A stretch of 64,000 nucleotides of DNA from Capillidium heterosporum. Lineage: Eukaryota > Entomophthoromycota > Entomophthoromycetes > Entomophthorales > Capillidiaceae. The notes beneath the pieces were generated by a model. The model was not told the origin of the DNA and ran no database searches. It saw only the letters and a list, made by a program, of their open reading frames with translations. The position numbers and the translations under genes are program-made. The stretch covers positions 992,001 through 1,056,000 of the forward strand of contig WBMQ01000007.1 of NCBI GenBank assembly GCA_016630905.1. Direction: 5' to 3'. Every line of letters begins with the position of its first letter. Positions within the stretch are counted from its first letter, which is position 1. Shown here one piece after another: positions 1 through 12,240 of this stretch.

Positions 1-1950
1 ATCTAAATTTTTGGGTTGGGTTAGGATTCTACAACTTTAAATTGAGTAGCTTGGTCTACATTTATATCCATTTTTATAGATAAACATATAAGGTTTCGTA
101 TGGAAATATTTTCTTGGAAAATGTGCACTAAGATCAGTAGCGTTTTACACTTCGATATTAGGAAATAAAGAGCATGGGGTAGAGAGCTATATGAGCCTAT
201 CGTACACCTTGTAAGTGTTTAAACGTTGGGAATGGAAATGTTGCCACTAATAGTTGTATGGGACTTACATAAAGGTAAATAAAGTTTTTCAATGTTGAAA
301 TTGATACCCCACAGTTTAGGAATGTTGTCCAATTTAAGATATTGTATCGCTTACCTACACAGCTATGAAAACACTTCATATTGGTTTTATATAGGCATAT
401 ATTGTAGAAATTTAATACTTATAAATACGTATAAAAGGAAACTCAGGAGTAATCGTTTACTACTCATATATGATTCGAAAGCTTGATCTTTGGCTTATTT
501 AAATGTTCAAAGTAGGAAATTTAGGATTACGCTTCAAGCAGCACAATATTTTTGTTATCACACTTTAAAACCTTTCTAAGCCCAATAGGCACATCCTCAA
601 CTATACCAACCTTTAGTATAACTTGGCCCGTTAAAATATACAAAAAACAATTTAAAGTTAAATTGAACTCCAGCTACCTTGCAAATGTTTAATTCCCAAA
701 GTTGAAGTGTTAACATTTTAGGAAGCAATTAGATTGCCTTCCAATTTAATATTCTAAAAAATAATGGAGAACTCTAATCGTGGGTGGAGATAGATACTCA
801 TTTCTAACTAGAAGGTGTATATATAAAATTGACTAATTTGGAAGTTGAAGCGCACTTTTTCGATACAACTGTTAAAGTTTTGATTGATCTTTAAAATTTG
901 CTGAATTAATGTCTATTTTAGTCAAATACTAGGACACTCTTTTTAGAACGGATCGTATGGCTAGTTTTGAAATCCCATGTCCCTGCAGTTGAAAAATTTG
1001 GGGTATGCATGTACTTTGAAAATGCTGAGGCATCGTATCCAAATAATACTGACATATGTTGAAAATTGATTTGCGTATGTATAAGCAAATTATGGACTTG
1101 GGAATTAAACATATTCATTCGGTGTTAAAATTCCATAATATAGAAGTTCATAGGCTGATAGATACAATCGGTTTCCTTTAGTTAGGTATATGGCCCACCT
1201 TTAATTAGTTTTCTACTGATATAGATGAAAGATGAGCTGACAGTTTGAACTTCGGCTCAAGTTTTCAAGCCAGCACTGCCAAGTCTTCATTCCAAATCCA
1301 CCCAAACGAGCTGCCAAAAATACGTAGAAGTTTCAGACAGGATGCAGCCTTGTTCCTTTTTGCAGTTTTAGACTTCTACCACCTCCAAACTACAACTTTT
1401 GGAACTTTTTGTACACCTCACCTACTTCTTTTGACATTAGGGTTTTCATTATGCTGGTTTTCGGTGTTTTTATAGGGGTATGCAAGGACTCCTAAATGGA
1501 TCCATAGTTCATTTAATCAATGCGTTTTGGTACACTTGGTTTTATATAGACATGTGTTTCAAGTCTCCTGAATGGGTAGTAGAATGTCGGATAAGCTACC
1601 CAGCCTTCTTTTTGAGTCGTATACCTAATGCAAGGAATTTTGAATTTGCTAATTGCTGATTTATATGCAGGTGGGAACAAGCCTTCAAAATTTCATATAG
1701 ATTAGTTTGTGAAATATATTTTGGCGAGACAAAGCAGTAACTATCACAAATTTAACTGAGTCTAATCCGAATATATTTGCAATATATTAAAATACATCCA
1801 TATGAAAATGTGAAATAAATAAAATACTATATAATATGATTAAACCAAACTATTTATTATACATCAGTGCTCTGAGTCTCACTACCTACATCGTAAAAAA
1901 TGAATTTATATTCATCAATTTATCCGATTAAAGTTGAGAGGTCTGGTTGT
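1..1950. other. no recognisable gene
   Basis: A+T-rich stretch with only short open frames (64-76 codons) that have no start context, no partner exons and no motif I recognise. I see no RNA gene and no clear repeat. It may contain eroded sequence like the relics just to its right. Confidence 0.6.
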
Positions 1951-1959
1951 ACTTTGCAC

Positions 1960-2690
1960 AATACCTTACACTCCATTTGGAAGTTCAAAGTACATCCCAT
2001 ACAAATTTCTAGAAAGTACTGTAATCATAGTATGGGATATAGCATCAAATTTACCAGCACTAGCAGCAATAGTATCAGTCGAGGTTTAGCTATCCTTATA
2101 TTCACTCAACATGACGACGTCAGCACCAGTATAATGTACCTATTTGTTAAATATCTCCTTGTTGGAGTTAAATGCTACCAAGCTACCATCTGGGCTATAA
2201 AAATAAGATAAATTCAAAGTGATATACGAATGATAACAGTCGAAGACGACAGTAAGTCGACAACTGGGTGGTAATATACATACCAGTATAAGGTTCATGT
2301 CGTCGTCAACTATGTGACCTGATATCTCGTAATTTACTGGTAGTATAGCCTTGTCGTTACTATCAATTTTATCCCCTATCAAAGTCTTTAATTTGAATAT
2401 CGTGTCTCAAGTAGGAAAACAGCAAGCCATTGGGTTAGGCACATTCTACCAGCCAATGCATGGCTTCCAAGATATTTTATTATTTAAGCAGGTCCTAAAG
2501 TTGGGTTAATCGTCGGTAAGGATTAAAATATCTTGGATTTGAAACTCAAAGTTTTAAATGATGAAACTGTATATGTTGAACACGTTGTTGATGAACTCTT
2601 ATAGGAATTGCTTGGAGTTTGAATAGTTGATATCGATCAAAAGAACCTTCCTATGTCCTAAACCATTGAAGGGTTGGTAAATTCTAACTA
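1960..2690 (-). pseudogene. metacaspase (peptidase C14) relic
   Basis: Read on the minus strand in several frames, this stretch aligns by eye with the whole caspase-like domain of fungal metacaspases. In order come GHRKVLLIDINY (family: RKALLIGINY), a piece reading DILILTDD, then AQPNG.LFSY..H, then ILPVNYEISGHIVDDDMNLI (family: PVDF..GHIVDDEM), then VFDCYHS.ITLNLSYFYS, and finally ADVVMLS..KD..TSTDT, the usual C-terminal signature. The pieces lie in the right order but in different frames with stops between them, so it cannot encode a full enzyme as written. The catalytic cysteine of the D-x-C-H-S-G motif is Tyr here (about 2235-2250), while the catalytic-His position still reads His without its glycine neighbours. 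A 92-codon open frame at 2707-2985 just upstream may be the old low-complexity prodomain. Family assignment is strong; exact ends are approximate. Confidence 0.75.
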
Positions 2691-3969
2691 GTTTGATAGG
2701 TTTCATTTACCCTGCCATAGATAGATCGGAAATTGAATAACTGTTGATTTGGTCATTTGAATGTATGGCTTTATTTATAGAACTCGTTAATTTGAAGAGA
2801 TATTGTACGATGCCTGATTTATTAGAAGTCTGATATTGTTTAATAAAAGAAGTTTGGTTAGAGAATGAAGTCCGGGTAGATAAATGTTTCATAGTATCTT
2901 TGAATAAGCTTGGCAGGCTATTGTTAGCGTTTGGATGGCAGCCATCCATACTATCATTTTTCAATATGAGATTGAAGTAGCTCAATCCACCTTTCAGGTT
3001 TTAATATGAGCATAGCTAAGGCTGTGGTTGGTCAACATTGGTGACTATGCTCCGAAACAGCAATGCTGGCTTAGTGTATAGGTTCACTGAGATACTCATT
3101 TCTCATCTTCTTTACTAAATTGAATAGTTGGATTTAATAAGTACATGTTAGAAATTGTATTATTTCGATATTGGATGCTAAAATTAATGGTATCAGAAAA
3201 TAAGGGTATTTTTCAAATTTATAGGCTAGTTTAACTCATAAATCTAATTTCAAAGTAAAATCAGCTCTTAAGAATGATATGTACGAACTTTATATAGTTT
3301 ATTTTTACACTGTTGATCATATAATAAAAAAATAAAGCTAAAAAGTCGCTGTAGCGACGACAATCTATAGAATATATCCATTTAATACTTTGGGATAAAG
3401 GAAGTACTTAAGTAAACATTTAAATCATCTCGTAAATTTATCATATATTTGTTACTATACATTCTTTAAACATATACTGCTATACATTTTTTATAGTTTC
3501 TGACGGATGTCCTTTAGTATAAAGAGCTAGAGATTGAAGAAAGTTTTTTTACTTATCAGGTGGATTTCAAAGATGAAACATAAGGAATAGAAGGTTAATA
3601 TATATCATCAAAGATTGATAAAAAATAGTTTATATATTTTAACCAGGTATATCGAATATAAAAATAATAAACTATCGTTAATAAACATGGTCTACATTCA
3701 ATAGCATTACCAAATTTATGACTGTCGAGCAGGTTTATATGAATTTTATAGATGTGTCATTTCACTAAAATATTCTAGAGCCCTGTTACAAATGTATAAA
3801 TTAAAGTTATTTGAATGGATAGGAGGTGGATCTTCGCTAAACTGAAATGCATATACATGAAATATAAAGTGAGATAGTCAAAGTCCATTTAGTTACGTAG
3901 GCTTTAAAAAGAAGCTTATTGGGAATATAGGGTCGACTTAGATACTAACTCATCCTACGATTTAAAACT

Positions 3970-5104
3970 CATTTGCCCATTTCGACTTTGAACTCACCTA
4001 CATACTCGTAAGAGGTACCAAGTGATTTCTTAAAAAGCTCTATCTCATATGTAAAGATCCTCCTAGTATAATGGTTTTAAACTTAGAATACAAACTTCGA
4101 TCGCACTTGATGATATTGATGATGTAATCCTCCCATGGATTAAAACTTGAAATATACCCATCGTATTTGTCCCTATTTTGGCTATAGTAAACTATGGTGA
4201 AGATATACTTATTAGCATCGATTAATTTGTGTTGGCATTCGAATTAGCCATTGGATTTAAAGCCTTCCTTGTATAAATGGGTGTAGGTGGTTGAGTTTGA
4301 TAAGTTAATGAGGGTAAAAGACTCAAGTATTGAATTGATTTTAGATAAATGTAGAAGAATATAAAATTTAGTAATAGTTAGAAGACAACTATATATACTA
4401 GTATGAAGCTAATTAGTTGGCTTTCCTAAGCCAAATAAATACAATTTGTTATTTCAAATTATTAAGTAACTTTAGCTGCTTCAAGCTATTTTATACTTGA
4501 AATTAATTAGACTTTGGTGAAATATCCTCAGTCTTGTAGTCATAGGTACCTTTTTCAAACAGTTGTATCTTTCCATCAAGTTTGTTGAAAATAGGGTTAT
4601 GTTTATCAAGTCAAAAACTACGGATTTAAAGTTTTAAAGTTAGACTATCAAATTACTTTTGACAGGGGAAGAGAAATAACCAACACCTTACAGTCCTTAT
4701 AGGTCAACATCAATGGACTCTCATCAAAGTTTAGATGAGAAGTGCGACTATATATCATTATTTAGTTGGTGCTGAATCTATCTTCAATCCTAAGATATTG
4801 TGATGGAGTTTTCATGCAAGTCAACTTAGATTCCATCTTTTAGGCTACATTTTGATAATATATCTATCGAAGTCTACATTATAGTAACCTAAAATTATGT
4901 ATCATCATAAAAACTGCAATGAGATATATAGTAGTTGATGCCCTTACTATATATGGCAGCCTCATTGAAAAATAATACCGTTATATCTAGTTGGTCAAGT
5001 ATTTGGGCTTTAAGGATTGGATTGAACAGAACTTTAGATATGCATATATCCAAATTAAAAGTTTTGGTAGATCTGAGTAGGAAATTCATACGATCTCCTT
5101 GCAA
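3970..5104 (-). pseudogene. decayed protein gene, family not recognised
   Basis: The minus strand shows several consecutive protein-like segments in changing frames: an open stretch of 69 codons at 4895-5104 (RSTKTFNLDICISKVLF...), a piece ending in YKDCKVLVISLPLS near 4680-4740, one reading NKLDGKIQLFEKGTYDYKTE near 4530-4600, and a run at about 4030-4380 containing KLIDANKYIFTIVYYSQN with one in-frame TAA. After a frame change at about 4030 it ends with IFTYEIELFKKSLGTSYEY. Codon content is clearly protein-like and the order is colinear, so I read it as one broken gene of roughly 350 codons. I do not recognise the family. Confidence 0.45.
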
Positions 5105-5194
5105 TTTTTTACAGTTGCTCCTATAAAAATAAAGTACTATATCAAAAAGGAAATATGTATTTATTTTAATAGGTAACTGTACAAGAAAACTTTC

Positions 5195-6265
5195 CTATTC
5201 GTGGATACAAAGTTGATTTGAACTGGTTATAACCTGATGCTTATTACTAGCAAATTTAACTTTCTCCGAGTTTAACAGAGTGGTGTCGTTCACAAGAGAG
5301 CTCTTTAGGAACGCATCTAATCCATCCTCTATGTTGTTGGCATTGATGACGACATTTTCGATCCCTTTAACTCTACAAACTTTGTAATTCTTGATAAAGT
5401 TACAGTAAGCTTGGTTAAAGCATTTGGAAGTTAAGGCCCACTTACTTTGGATTAAAATCTCGGGGTTAGGACCGGCGCTCCCTAGACCTACTGGTAAAAA
5501 TAGACATAGAGTTACTATATCCATCAACCAAATGGCTATCAGCCCTTTCATATCTAGAGGAGTAGCTGTATCCCAATTGTTGGTTTTACTGATGGAGCTG
5601 TCGTTAACTCTATTGGCTCTATCATACCGTAACTTCAACAGAATTAAGGTGAGTAGGTAGGTGAAAGTAGCCAAATGCAAGTAGACTTCTTCAAATATAA
5701 CGTAACTGAAGACCCCATTGTTAAAATCGGCTAGACAGAAGTTGAAAGCTATGATCTTGTTGGTTATATTTAACTGCCCTAAAGTTAGAACTGAACCTTT
5801 GATAAATAAAGGTATTATACCTAACAGCCCCATACCAAGCCAAAATCTCAAGTTAAAGGACCATTTCGTCAGTCTATTTAACATTTTGAAGCACATGTAG
5901 GCGACCATAAAATCCATGGACATTATAGCAACAAAGTAGGAGTACATGTTGTAGTAACCTTTGATGTTACAATCAGTGATAAAGAAGTAATCGGTAATTC
6001 GACATAGATGACAGGATACCGAACAGGAGGTTTGGATTAGGTTGAGGATGGGTAGCCAGCTTTTGATAGGTTTTGTATAGAGGAGGATTAAAGAGTTGTA
6101 CCAGCAGTTGATGTGGACGATCAAAGTAGCTGAAAATATTACCATGGCCATGTTGAAGGTTAGGTACCATTGCTGGTCGATGGTGACGAGTTGGTTGGAG
6201 GTGTAAGGGAGATGAGTGAAAGTGAGTTCGGTACCGTTTAAGAGAGTCATGGTTTTTAGGCTCAT
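5195..6265 (-). CDS. orphan seven-transmembrane protein (GPCR-like topology)
   Basis: Intronless 356-residue frame starting at a true ATG. The N-terminus (about 30 residues, polar) precedes at least six, probably seven, hydrophobic segments: roughly residues 33-55, 68-86, 105-125, 139-160, 188-210, 240-262 and a weaker one between. A polar C-terminal tail of about 95 residues follows, rich in Asn, Ser and Lys. Cysteines cluster in the loop after segment 2 (CSVSCHLC and DC), which could form disulfides. I find no DRY, NPxxY or microbial-rhodopsin lysine motif, so it is an orphan membrane protein of GPCR-like topology and not an assigned receptor. A second orphan polytopic protein lies 1.5 kb to the right on the same strand but is not visibly similar in sequence. 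Confidence 0.8.
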   Translation of the reverse strand: MSLKTMTLLNGTELTFTHLPYTSNQLVTIDQQWYLTFNMAMVIFSATLIVHINCWYNSLILLYTKPIKSWLPILNLIQTSCSVSCHLCRITDYFFITDCNIKGYYNMYSYFVAIMSMDFMVAYMCFKMLNRLTKWSFNLRFWLGMGLLGIIPLFIKGSVLTLGQLNITNKIIAFNFCLADFNNGVFSYVIFEEVYLHLATFTYLLTLILLKLRYDRANRVNDSSISKTNNWDTATPLDMKGLIAIWLMDIVTLCLFLPVGLGSAGPNPEILIQSKWALTSKCFNQAYCNFIKNYKVCRVKGIENVVINANNIEDGLDAFLKSSLVNDTTLLNSEKVKFASNKHQVITSSNQLCIHE

Positions 6266-7750
6266 AAGTTCATATATTTTAATTTAATAGGGTATCCATC
6301 TACTATTTATATTGAATTCTTGTTATTGTAATTTTGCTATATAAGCTTTTAGCTGAGACTTTTCATTTTAGGGGTGGCTATTAAAACATAGCTTTGAATG
6401 TAAGATATATTTGGTTAGTCGAATCTAAAGTAAAATTTACGATATTAAATTTTTAGTCAAACTATATAATTAAAAAATGTGTAGTTGGTTTTCCCCTATT
6501 GGATTTTAGAATCCACTAGAACTTTTGGCACCCCCTTGCAGGTATGATCGTATATTTTTGATAGAGTCGTCAATCTCGATGACTGCAGCTACCTATTCAA
6601 TCCCCAAAACTTTCAAGTGGGACATATTTTACATGTATATCTACTCTTTTTAGTTTAGTAGAGATCGATGTAAAATGGTGGTGTAGGGGAAGTTCAACCG
6701 ATAGTGTAGGTGGTGGATAATTTAATTCAAAGATGAAGTACAGGATATATTGATAGATATAGATTGAAATTTATTATATTAAATAGCAACTATAAATCTA
6801 AAATGTTGACCTTACTCTCAATGTTGATTTGATCTGAATTCAAATATTGGTTAAAAAACTGTCAATTATATATGTTCGATAGAATTAATATTCTGACCAG
6901 CAAAATAGCCATGAGAATCCAAGCTAAAAGAGCCTGTGGAAATGTGCTGGTGGACGTCTATTAAAGTATTTACCCTATTGATCTAAAAGATATAGGTATA
7001 AATAGGTAGGATTCATCGATTTCAATAATGTCAAAAGTTTTAACTCTAATTTTGTTAACAGTGATGATAAAGGATGACTAGCCACCTTTGATATTGAGTA
7101 GAGCACCTTCTCTAGAACTGATCTAAAAACTTCAAAGGTTTAAAACAATCATCCAAGCTGAATATTGACAGTTAAAACCTAAGTCAAGATATAAAGTTAA
7201 CTAGGCTGGTGATTCACAGTCCTTATTTTGCTCACAAGTTAAGTCAAAGCTTTACAGAACTTACCTAACAATTACATAGTATAAGATTTATCTTGACAGA
7301 TCAAATTAAATAGCTCCCTTGCCATTCTAACTCTGATCACCGATAGTTTTGCTGCGACTTTCAGATCAATACTCTTCACTTAAAATGAAAAATATACTAA
7401 AATATTATTCCAACGGATGAATAACTAAGGAGAACAAGACTATAGAAGTCAACATGTATTGATAGTTTGTATATAAACCAATTCTGTTTAGTTAGTTGTA
7501 AATAGGAGCAAAATAGTAGTCCGGATTTATACAAAGTGATTTGGATGATTAAATCTGAAAGGTAAAGATATAGGTAAAGGATGGGTAAAAGGAATGTAAG
7601 CCAGTCTATGAAAAGTATAACAGGATTTATAAGCTTTAATATAAGCGTATTAAAGTTGAATATATGTGTGTAGCTATGACTTTAATACTGGTAAAAAAAT
7701 TAAATGGTAGATGCTGTAAATATAGTTATGCACCAAGTCTAAGTTCTAAA
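6266..7750. other. intergenic, nothing recognised
   Basis: About 1.5 kb without an open frame worth reporting. It is A+T-rich and holds the downstream flank of the 7TM gene at 7753-8677 and the upstream flank of the one at 5195-6265. I see no conserved motif. Confidence 0.6.
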
Positions 7751-7752
7751 AT

Positions 7753-8677
7753 TTAGACCTTGGAAGCGTTGTCCATACTCTCGTTGAAGGAGCTATTGTT
7801 ATGCGTACCCGACGAACTCGATCCAGTGTTGGAAGAAGTATAGTTAGTGGATGATACAGCCGAAGTGAACTTGGTAGTAAGACTGGCAATCTTCGATCCC
7901 AGTCCACTTTTCTCACCATTACTGCTGTTGTGGTTCTTGTTGGAAGTATTCTGGCTCTTTGATTTGGAGTTCCTGGTACGGTTCTCTTTGACCTTGAGTG
8001 CATGTCTCAACTGCATAACCGTCAAAGTAGATGCAACAACCCAACTGATATTGAAAAGAGCTGCCGAGTTGGTACCCAAAACTTGACCGAAAGCTAAAAT
8101 AACGATTAAGATTGAAGTACCGGCCGTACCTACTGAGAAGAGTAAACCATCCCTGATCAACGTTTCGTACAAAGGAGTCTTAGTAAACTTGTACTGGCGG
8201 TAGATGATAGATAAGAAAACTATAGTCAAGTAGAAATTTACGACCAGTTCTAAGGCAACTGAGATACCACCTACCAATTGAGACATTTCAGCACCACAGT
8301 TGTAGAGAGGAGTTATGGTGACGATTGTAGTTGCAATGTTGACTAAGAAAGCAACCACCTTGGCTACAAGTATAAGGCTACCAATATGGATGACAATCTT
8401 GGGTAGGTTGGAGGATAGAAGTTTGGCTTTGATGAGGAGGATGGATTCGATACAGGTCATGGAGATCAAGTTGCCGACCATGGCAAAGTAGATACGGCTT
8501 TGGCAATTCAAATTGAATTGGAAGAAGGTGAACAGAATAGTCAAGTTGACGATTAGACCTACTAAAGATTGTACTAAATTGAGAATGTAGATGGGTTTAC
8601 GGTTTTTGAGGATCATGTTGAGTGAATGGTAGAAGTTGCCTAGGAACAAGTGTACAAGACATGGCGTTGATAGCCAT
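7753..8677 (-). CDS. polytopic membrane protein with Ser/Asn-rich tail, one-base frame break
   Basis: The long open part (7753-8649) encodes about 298 residues with six or seven hydrophobic segments, followed by a roughly 80-residue hydrophilic tail dominated by Ser, Asn, Lys and Thr that ends in DNASKV. Such tails are typical of regulated fungal surface receptors. That frame has no ATG near its beginning. The adjacent frame does: an ATG at 8677 opens MAINAMSCTLV, preceded in frame by a hydrophobic stretch with a possible N-glycosylation site (NLT). Joining the two requires dropping one base at about 8641-8652, since 8677-7753 is 925 bases (3n+1). No credible intron explains this, as a GT..AG pair there would be only 16 bases apart. 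Either the assembly has an extra base or the gene is newly broken. Function unknown; GPCR-like topology only. Confidence 0.65.
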
Positions 8678-8729
8678 CGTCAAGTTGGATTCGAAGAGGA
8701 TAGTGGAGAGGAGTGACGATAATTGAAGG

Positions 8730-10345
8730 AACTGGTGTGACTACTAACATGTTTTTAGTTGAAGTTGATTACTATCTAAAATGTAGATTTTTTAAAAAAG
8801 GAGTGAAATGGGATTTTGAAGTGCTAGCTTCTTTACTTGAGTTATATAGGAATAGAGGCTTTTTCAGCTACGTCTCCCCCAAGACCAATTTCATTCTAAA
8901 AACCTTCCCCAAATTATTTTTGATTTGTACATTTTAGGTTAGGTACCTCAAACTTGACTGCTGTAAAAGGCATCTCGATCAACATATTTTTTTGCCTCAA
9001 GCTTTTTGAAGACGTGATATTTACTGGTCGAAACACCTTGGAAAACTTCCCAGTTCGATCTATTGACTTATCCAAGATCTACTGGATACTTACCTTCTAG
9101 TGTTGAGATTTGTAAAATTAAAAATCAGGCAGGAAACTATCTATACAATAAAATGCTAATCCATTTGCAGAGTTGGAGATTGGAGAGGCATTCAATACCT
9201 GAGATGAACAATCAATTTGGGAAATTTGGCAAGAAATATCAAGATCAGGCTGGACCTTGATAGTCCTACAGCTAATGGTAAAATTATACGAACTTTCTAT
9301 ATGCATCCCTTCCACCTTACAGGAAGTTGAAACATACCATCCTAACGTTACTATTATATACATTTGTACTATCAAAATGTGATCACCATCCTTCCCTATA
9401 CTAATTGTCAACTAATTCTTCGATATGGGGTGCATATTCTATGGAGATTTCTATCGCTATCGAAAAATAGTTTACTGATTTGTATCAGTATAGGTAGAGA
9501 AGAAGATGGTAATCACCTAAACCGGTGGCTGAGAAAGGGTCAAAATCTATTACCAAAGAAAGTACTTGCTGTAAAAAGGTATTTCTACAAGTTCAACTCA
9601 AAGCTTGAAGTGTTGCTTGATGGTTTTGAGTACCCTTCCTTCAGCTTATTTGCGATGGATCTAAATGGCTTTTATTGTGTTCCAAATTAAAACACAATTA
9701 GTATTTAATTAGAAACGATTGGAAGTTATAAAAGGATGAAATTATCAACTTAAAGGGATACTTCAAACTTACTGATTCAATATTGTTTTAAATTTCATTG
9801 AACAAGCTTTAAAAAAGTCTATTAAACATCGGTTTCTATCATCGTTTTTATCAACTGGCCTTGTAATTGAATCGGTTGCTGTATCAAAGGACCGCGCTTT
9901 TAAAATGGATCCATGCTTAGCTTTTGGAAAGGAAAAGGGAAGGTTGCATAGTATAGCTTTTTGCTTTGCAAGAGATGGAAGACGCCTTACAACAGCTACT
10001 AAGCTAGCACAAGTAGGTAAAGATACTTCCACCAGTTGTCTTTCAGAGTTATGATCTAGGCCTCAAGTTTACATAACCAATTAGAGCGTATCAAGTACTA
10101 AACTATTGGTCATAGTACATAGTTCTTATCAAATAGAAATTCAATTAGCTCTTATTTGACAAACTTTAAGCATACAGCAAATAGAATGGCAGAATTATTT
10201 ATGTCAAGCCAATAGCAAACGTGACGAAGGCAATTCATTTGAGAGAAACCTAAAACCACTCAGTTTCATGTAAATTTCGAACTAAGCCAAACTTTCCATC
10301 AAGTTCAATCGCTCAATTACAGCTCAAGCCAGCAACTTCCATACC
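8730..10345. other. intergenic with unassigned open frames
   Basis: Contains overlapping open frames of 65-108 codons on both strands. The most coding-like is on the minus strand at 9769-10032 (87 codons, ends in TAA, contains SFDTATDSITRPVDKNDD), but it has no ATG and no visible partner exon. A plus-strand frame at 9364-9690 and a minus-strand frame at 9118-9411 overlap each other and match nothing I know. I treat all of them as unproven, possibly fragments of decayed genes. The last 150 bases are the promoter of the lipase gene that follows. Confidence 0.4.
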
Positions 10346-10347
10346 AA

Positions 10348-11775
10348 ATGTACTACTTCACAACCCTTTTTATACCAATGAATATTTTTATACTTCTAGT
10401 AGCTCTGTTAGCCCATACCTATAATGCCAAAAACCACTTCCCAAACACCAATCAACGGCAAATTTCCTTTGCAAAACCGCAGCGTCTCTACTTGAGACAT
10501 GTAGTAGGAGTCAACCAAGATCATAAATTAAAAGTCGATACAGTTTCAACTTTAAACGTAGCAAGTCAACTGGACCCCAACTTTGACTTCAACTTTGACG
10601 ACTTGGAGTACTTGAAAGGTCATAGCACTGCAGAGTTAACTATGAAATTGCAGAATACCAACAAAGATAAGTTCGGTTTCCGAGGCAATCAAAAGCTACG
10701 CAAGACGGTACTAGGTCTAGCTAGGATGGCAGCTCACGCCTACAAGAAGTTACCAAAAGAACCTTGGGATGATTTGGGCTCTCATTGGAAGGTGGTAGGT
10801 TTTTTATTCTGTTAAAAATTATCTTTAATTTATTTTTCGGGTTTATATTAGAACTCTACCTTTGGTTGGGACAATACAACTATACGTGGATACGTCTTCT
10901 CTAACGACATTGATAACAGTTTGATAGTCGCTTACAAGGGTACCTCCTTCAGCTTTATACCAGGTGGTGATTGGGGTACCATACCAAACGACAAGATTTC
11001 AGTACTTTTTAATTATTACTTATAGTTCTTATTAATTTTACTTTGCAGGACAATTTAATGTTCTCTTGCTGCTGCGGCTTCCATAAATGGGAACTGGAGG
11101 CAGGTGTGTAGCTGTGGTAGAGAGGATAAGAAATGTTCCAGCAGTTGTCTACACAAGCATTCCATCGGGAATGCCACCTACTACCACGGAGCCCAGGTAA
11201 GCTTTTTAAATGCTTTTGAGATGTTAAATTGTACAAAGATTATATTCGATGCCATCAAGCAACAGTATCCCGATGCCACTTACATTCTAGCTGGGCATTC
11301 ATTGGGAGGTGCATTGGCTTCCTTGGTCGGTATCAATTCCGGTGTCCCAGCTGTAACATTTGAAGCTCCTGGGGAACGCCTCTACGCCGAACGCTCCGGC
11401 ATCCTCAAATCGAAGCACCTCAAATCCCTACTCATCCACTTTGGCGTCAACTCGGACCCAATCTACATGGGAACTTGGTAACAATTTTAGCATCTTTGTC
11501 ACCTAGACTTACATTTTTGAAATAGCAACGGCGTCTTCTCATCATGCTACTTGGCTGGGTACGGTATGGATAGCAGGTGCCACACATCCGACCGATGTAC
11601 CTTTGATACTGAAGAAGAGTTCGGTTGGTCTCAATCTATACTCCACCACAGGTTCAACCCACTATTGACCCGAGTTTTCGAACGGTGGGCTGATGGTGAT
11701 GCCTTCATGAAGAACTTTTACTGCAGTTCCAGTAGTAACTGTACCGACTGTAAAGGCTGGGATTTCGTTCAATAG
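10348..11775 (+). CDS. secreted Atg15-like class 3 lipase, paralogue 1, with one-base frame break
   Basis: Five exons: 10348-10794, 10852-11001, 11049-11196, 11239-11477, 11526-11775, all GT..AG. The product is an alpha/beta-hydrolase of the Atg15 (autophagic phospholipase) type. It has an N-terminal hydrophobic signal/anchor (about residues 10-25), a region reading RHVVGV, then TFGW..TTIRGYVFSNDIDNS, AYKGTS, DNLMFSCCCG, a Cys-rich loop, the nucleophile elbow GHSLGGALASLVG, PAVTFEAPGERL, DPIYMGTC and SRCHTSDRCTFDT. Exon 3 is 148 bases, whereas the matching exon of the paralogue at 15758-17112 is 147. The extra base lies at about 11076-11086 and causes a TAG 21 codons into the exon. Everything downstream is intact, so this is either a very young pseudogene or a sequence error. 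Atg15 degrades membranes inside the vacuole; a secretory or vacuolar lipase role is inferred. Confidence 0.85.
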
Positions 11776-12035
11776 CTCCTTCATTAAGCCTTTAGGGCAC
11801 TCTACTTTCGAGCTATTTATATTCTATTATCTCGATTCTATGTAAATTTGTATGTATATTTATATTGTTGTATGTTTTCGTATTGATTTTTAGGTTTACT
11901 TTTTAACTAAATTTTTGTAATTGGAAATATATAGAATGCTACGAATCTGATTGTCTACTATTATACAAAGTAGCTATTAGCAATACATATCGATATAGCT
12001 CTTTAAAAGCTTTACCTACTGAAAATTTGAGGAAC

Positions 12036-12240
12036 TAGTTTTCTTTATTTAAAAATTCCAAGATACTTGGTAGCGCTATCTCCAACATATACGTCTGCAG
12101 TAGTTTATCAAAAGTTGGTTAGACACAGTAGCCTTTAATTTCTACCATCACTTTATCTGAAGCTGCTTTCCTTTCCATTCAATTAAAATCGTACTTGAGG
12201 TTCAATTTCTTGGTTATAGTTGATGCCATATCCAACTAAG
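12036..12240 (-). pseudogene. short coding relic, unrecognised
   Basis: On the minus strand from an ATG near 12226 a single frame reads protein-like text (STITKKLNLKYDFN, then SDKVMVEIKGYC, then PTFDKLLQTYMLEIALP, ending in NKEN and TAG) but is interrupted by two in-frame stops (TGA, TAA). Codon use looks coding, so I list it as the tail of a dead gene. I do not recognise the family. Confidence 0.35.
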
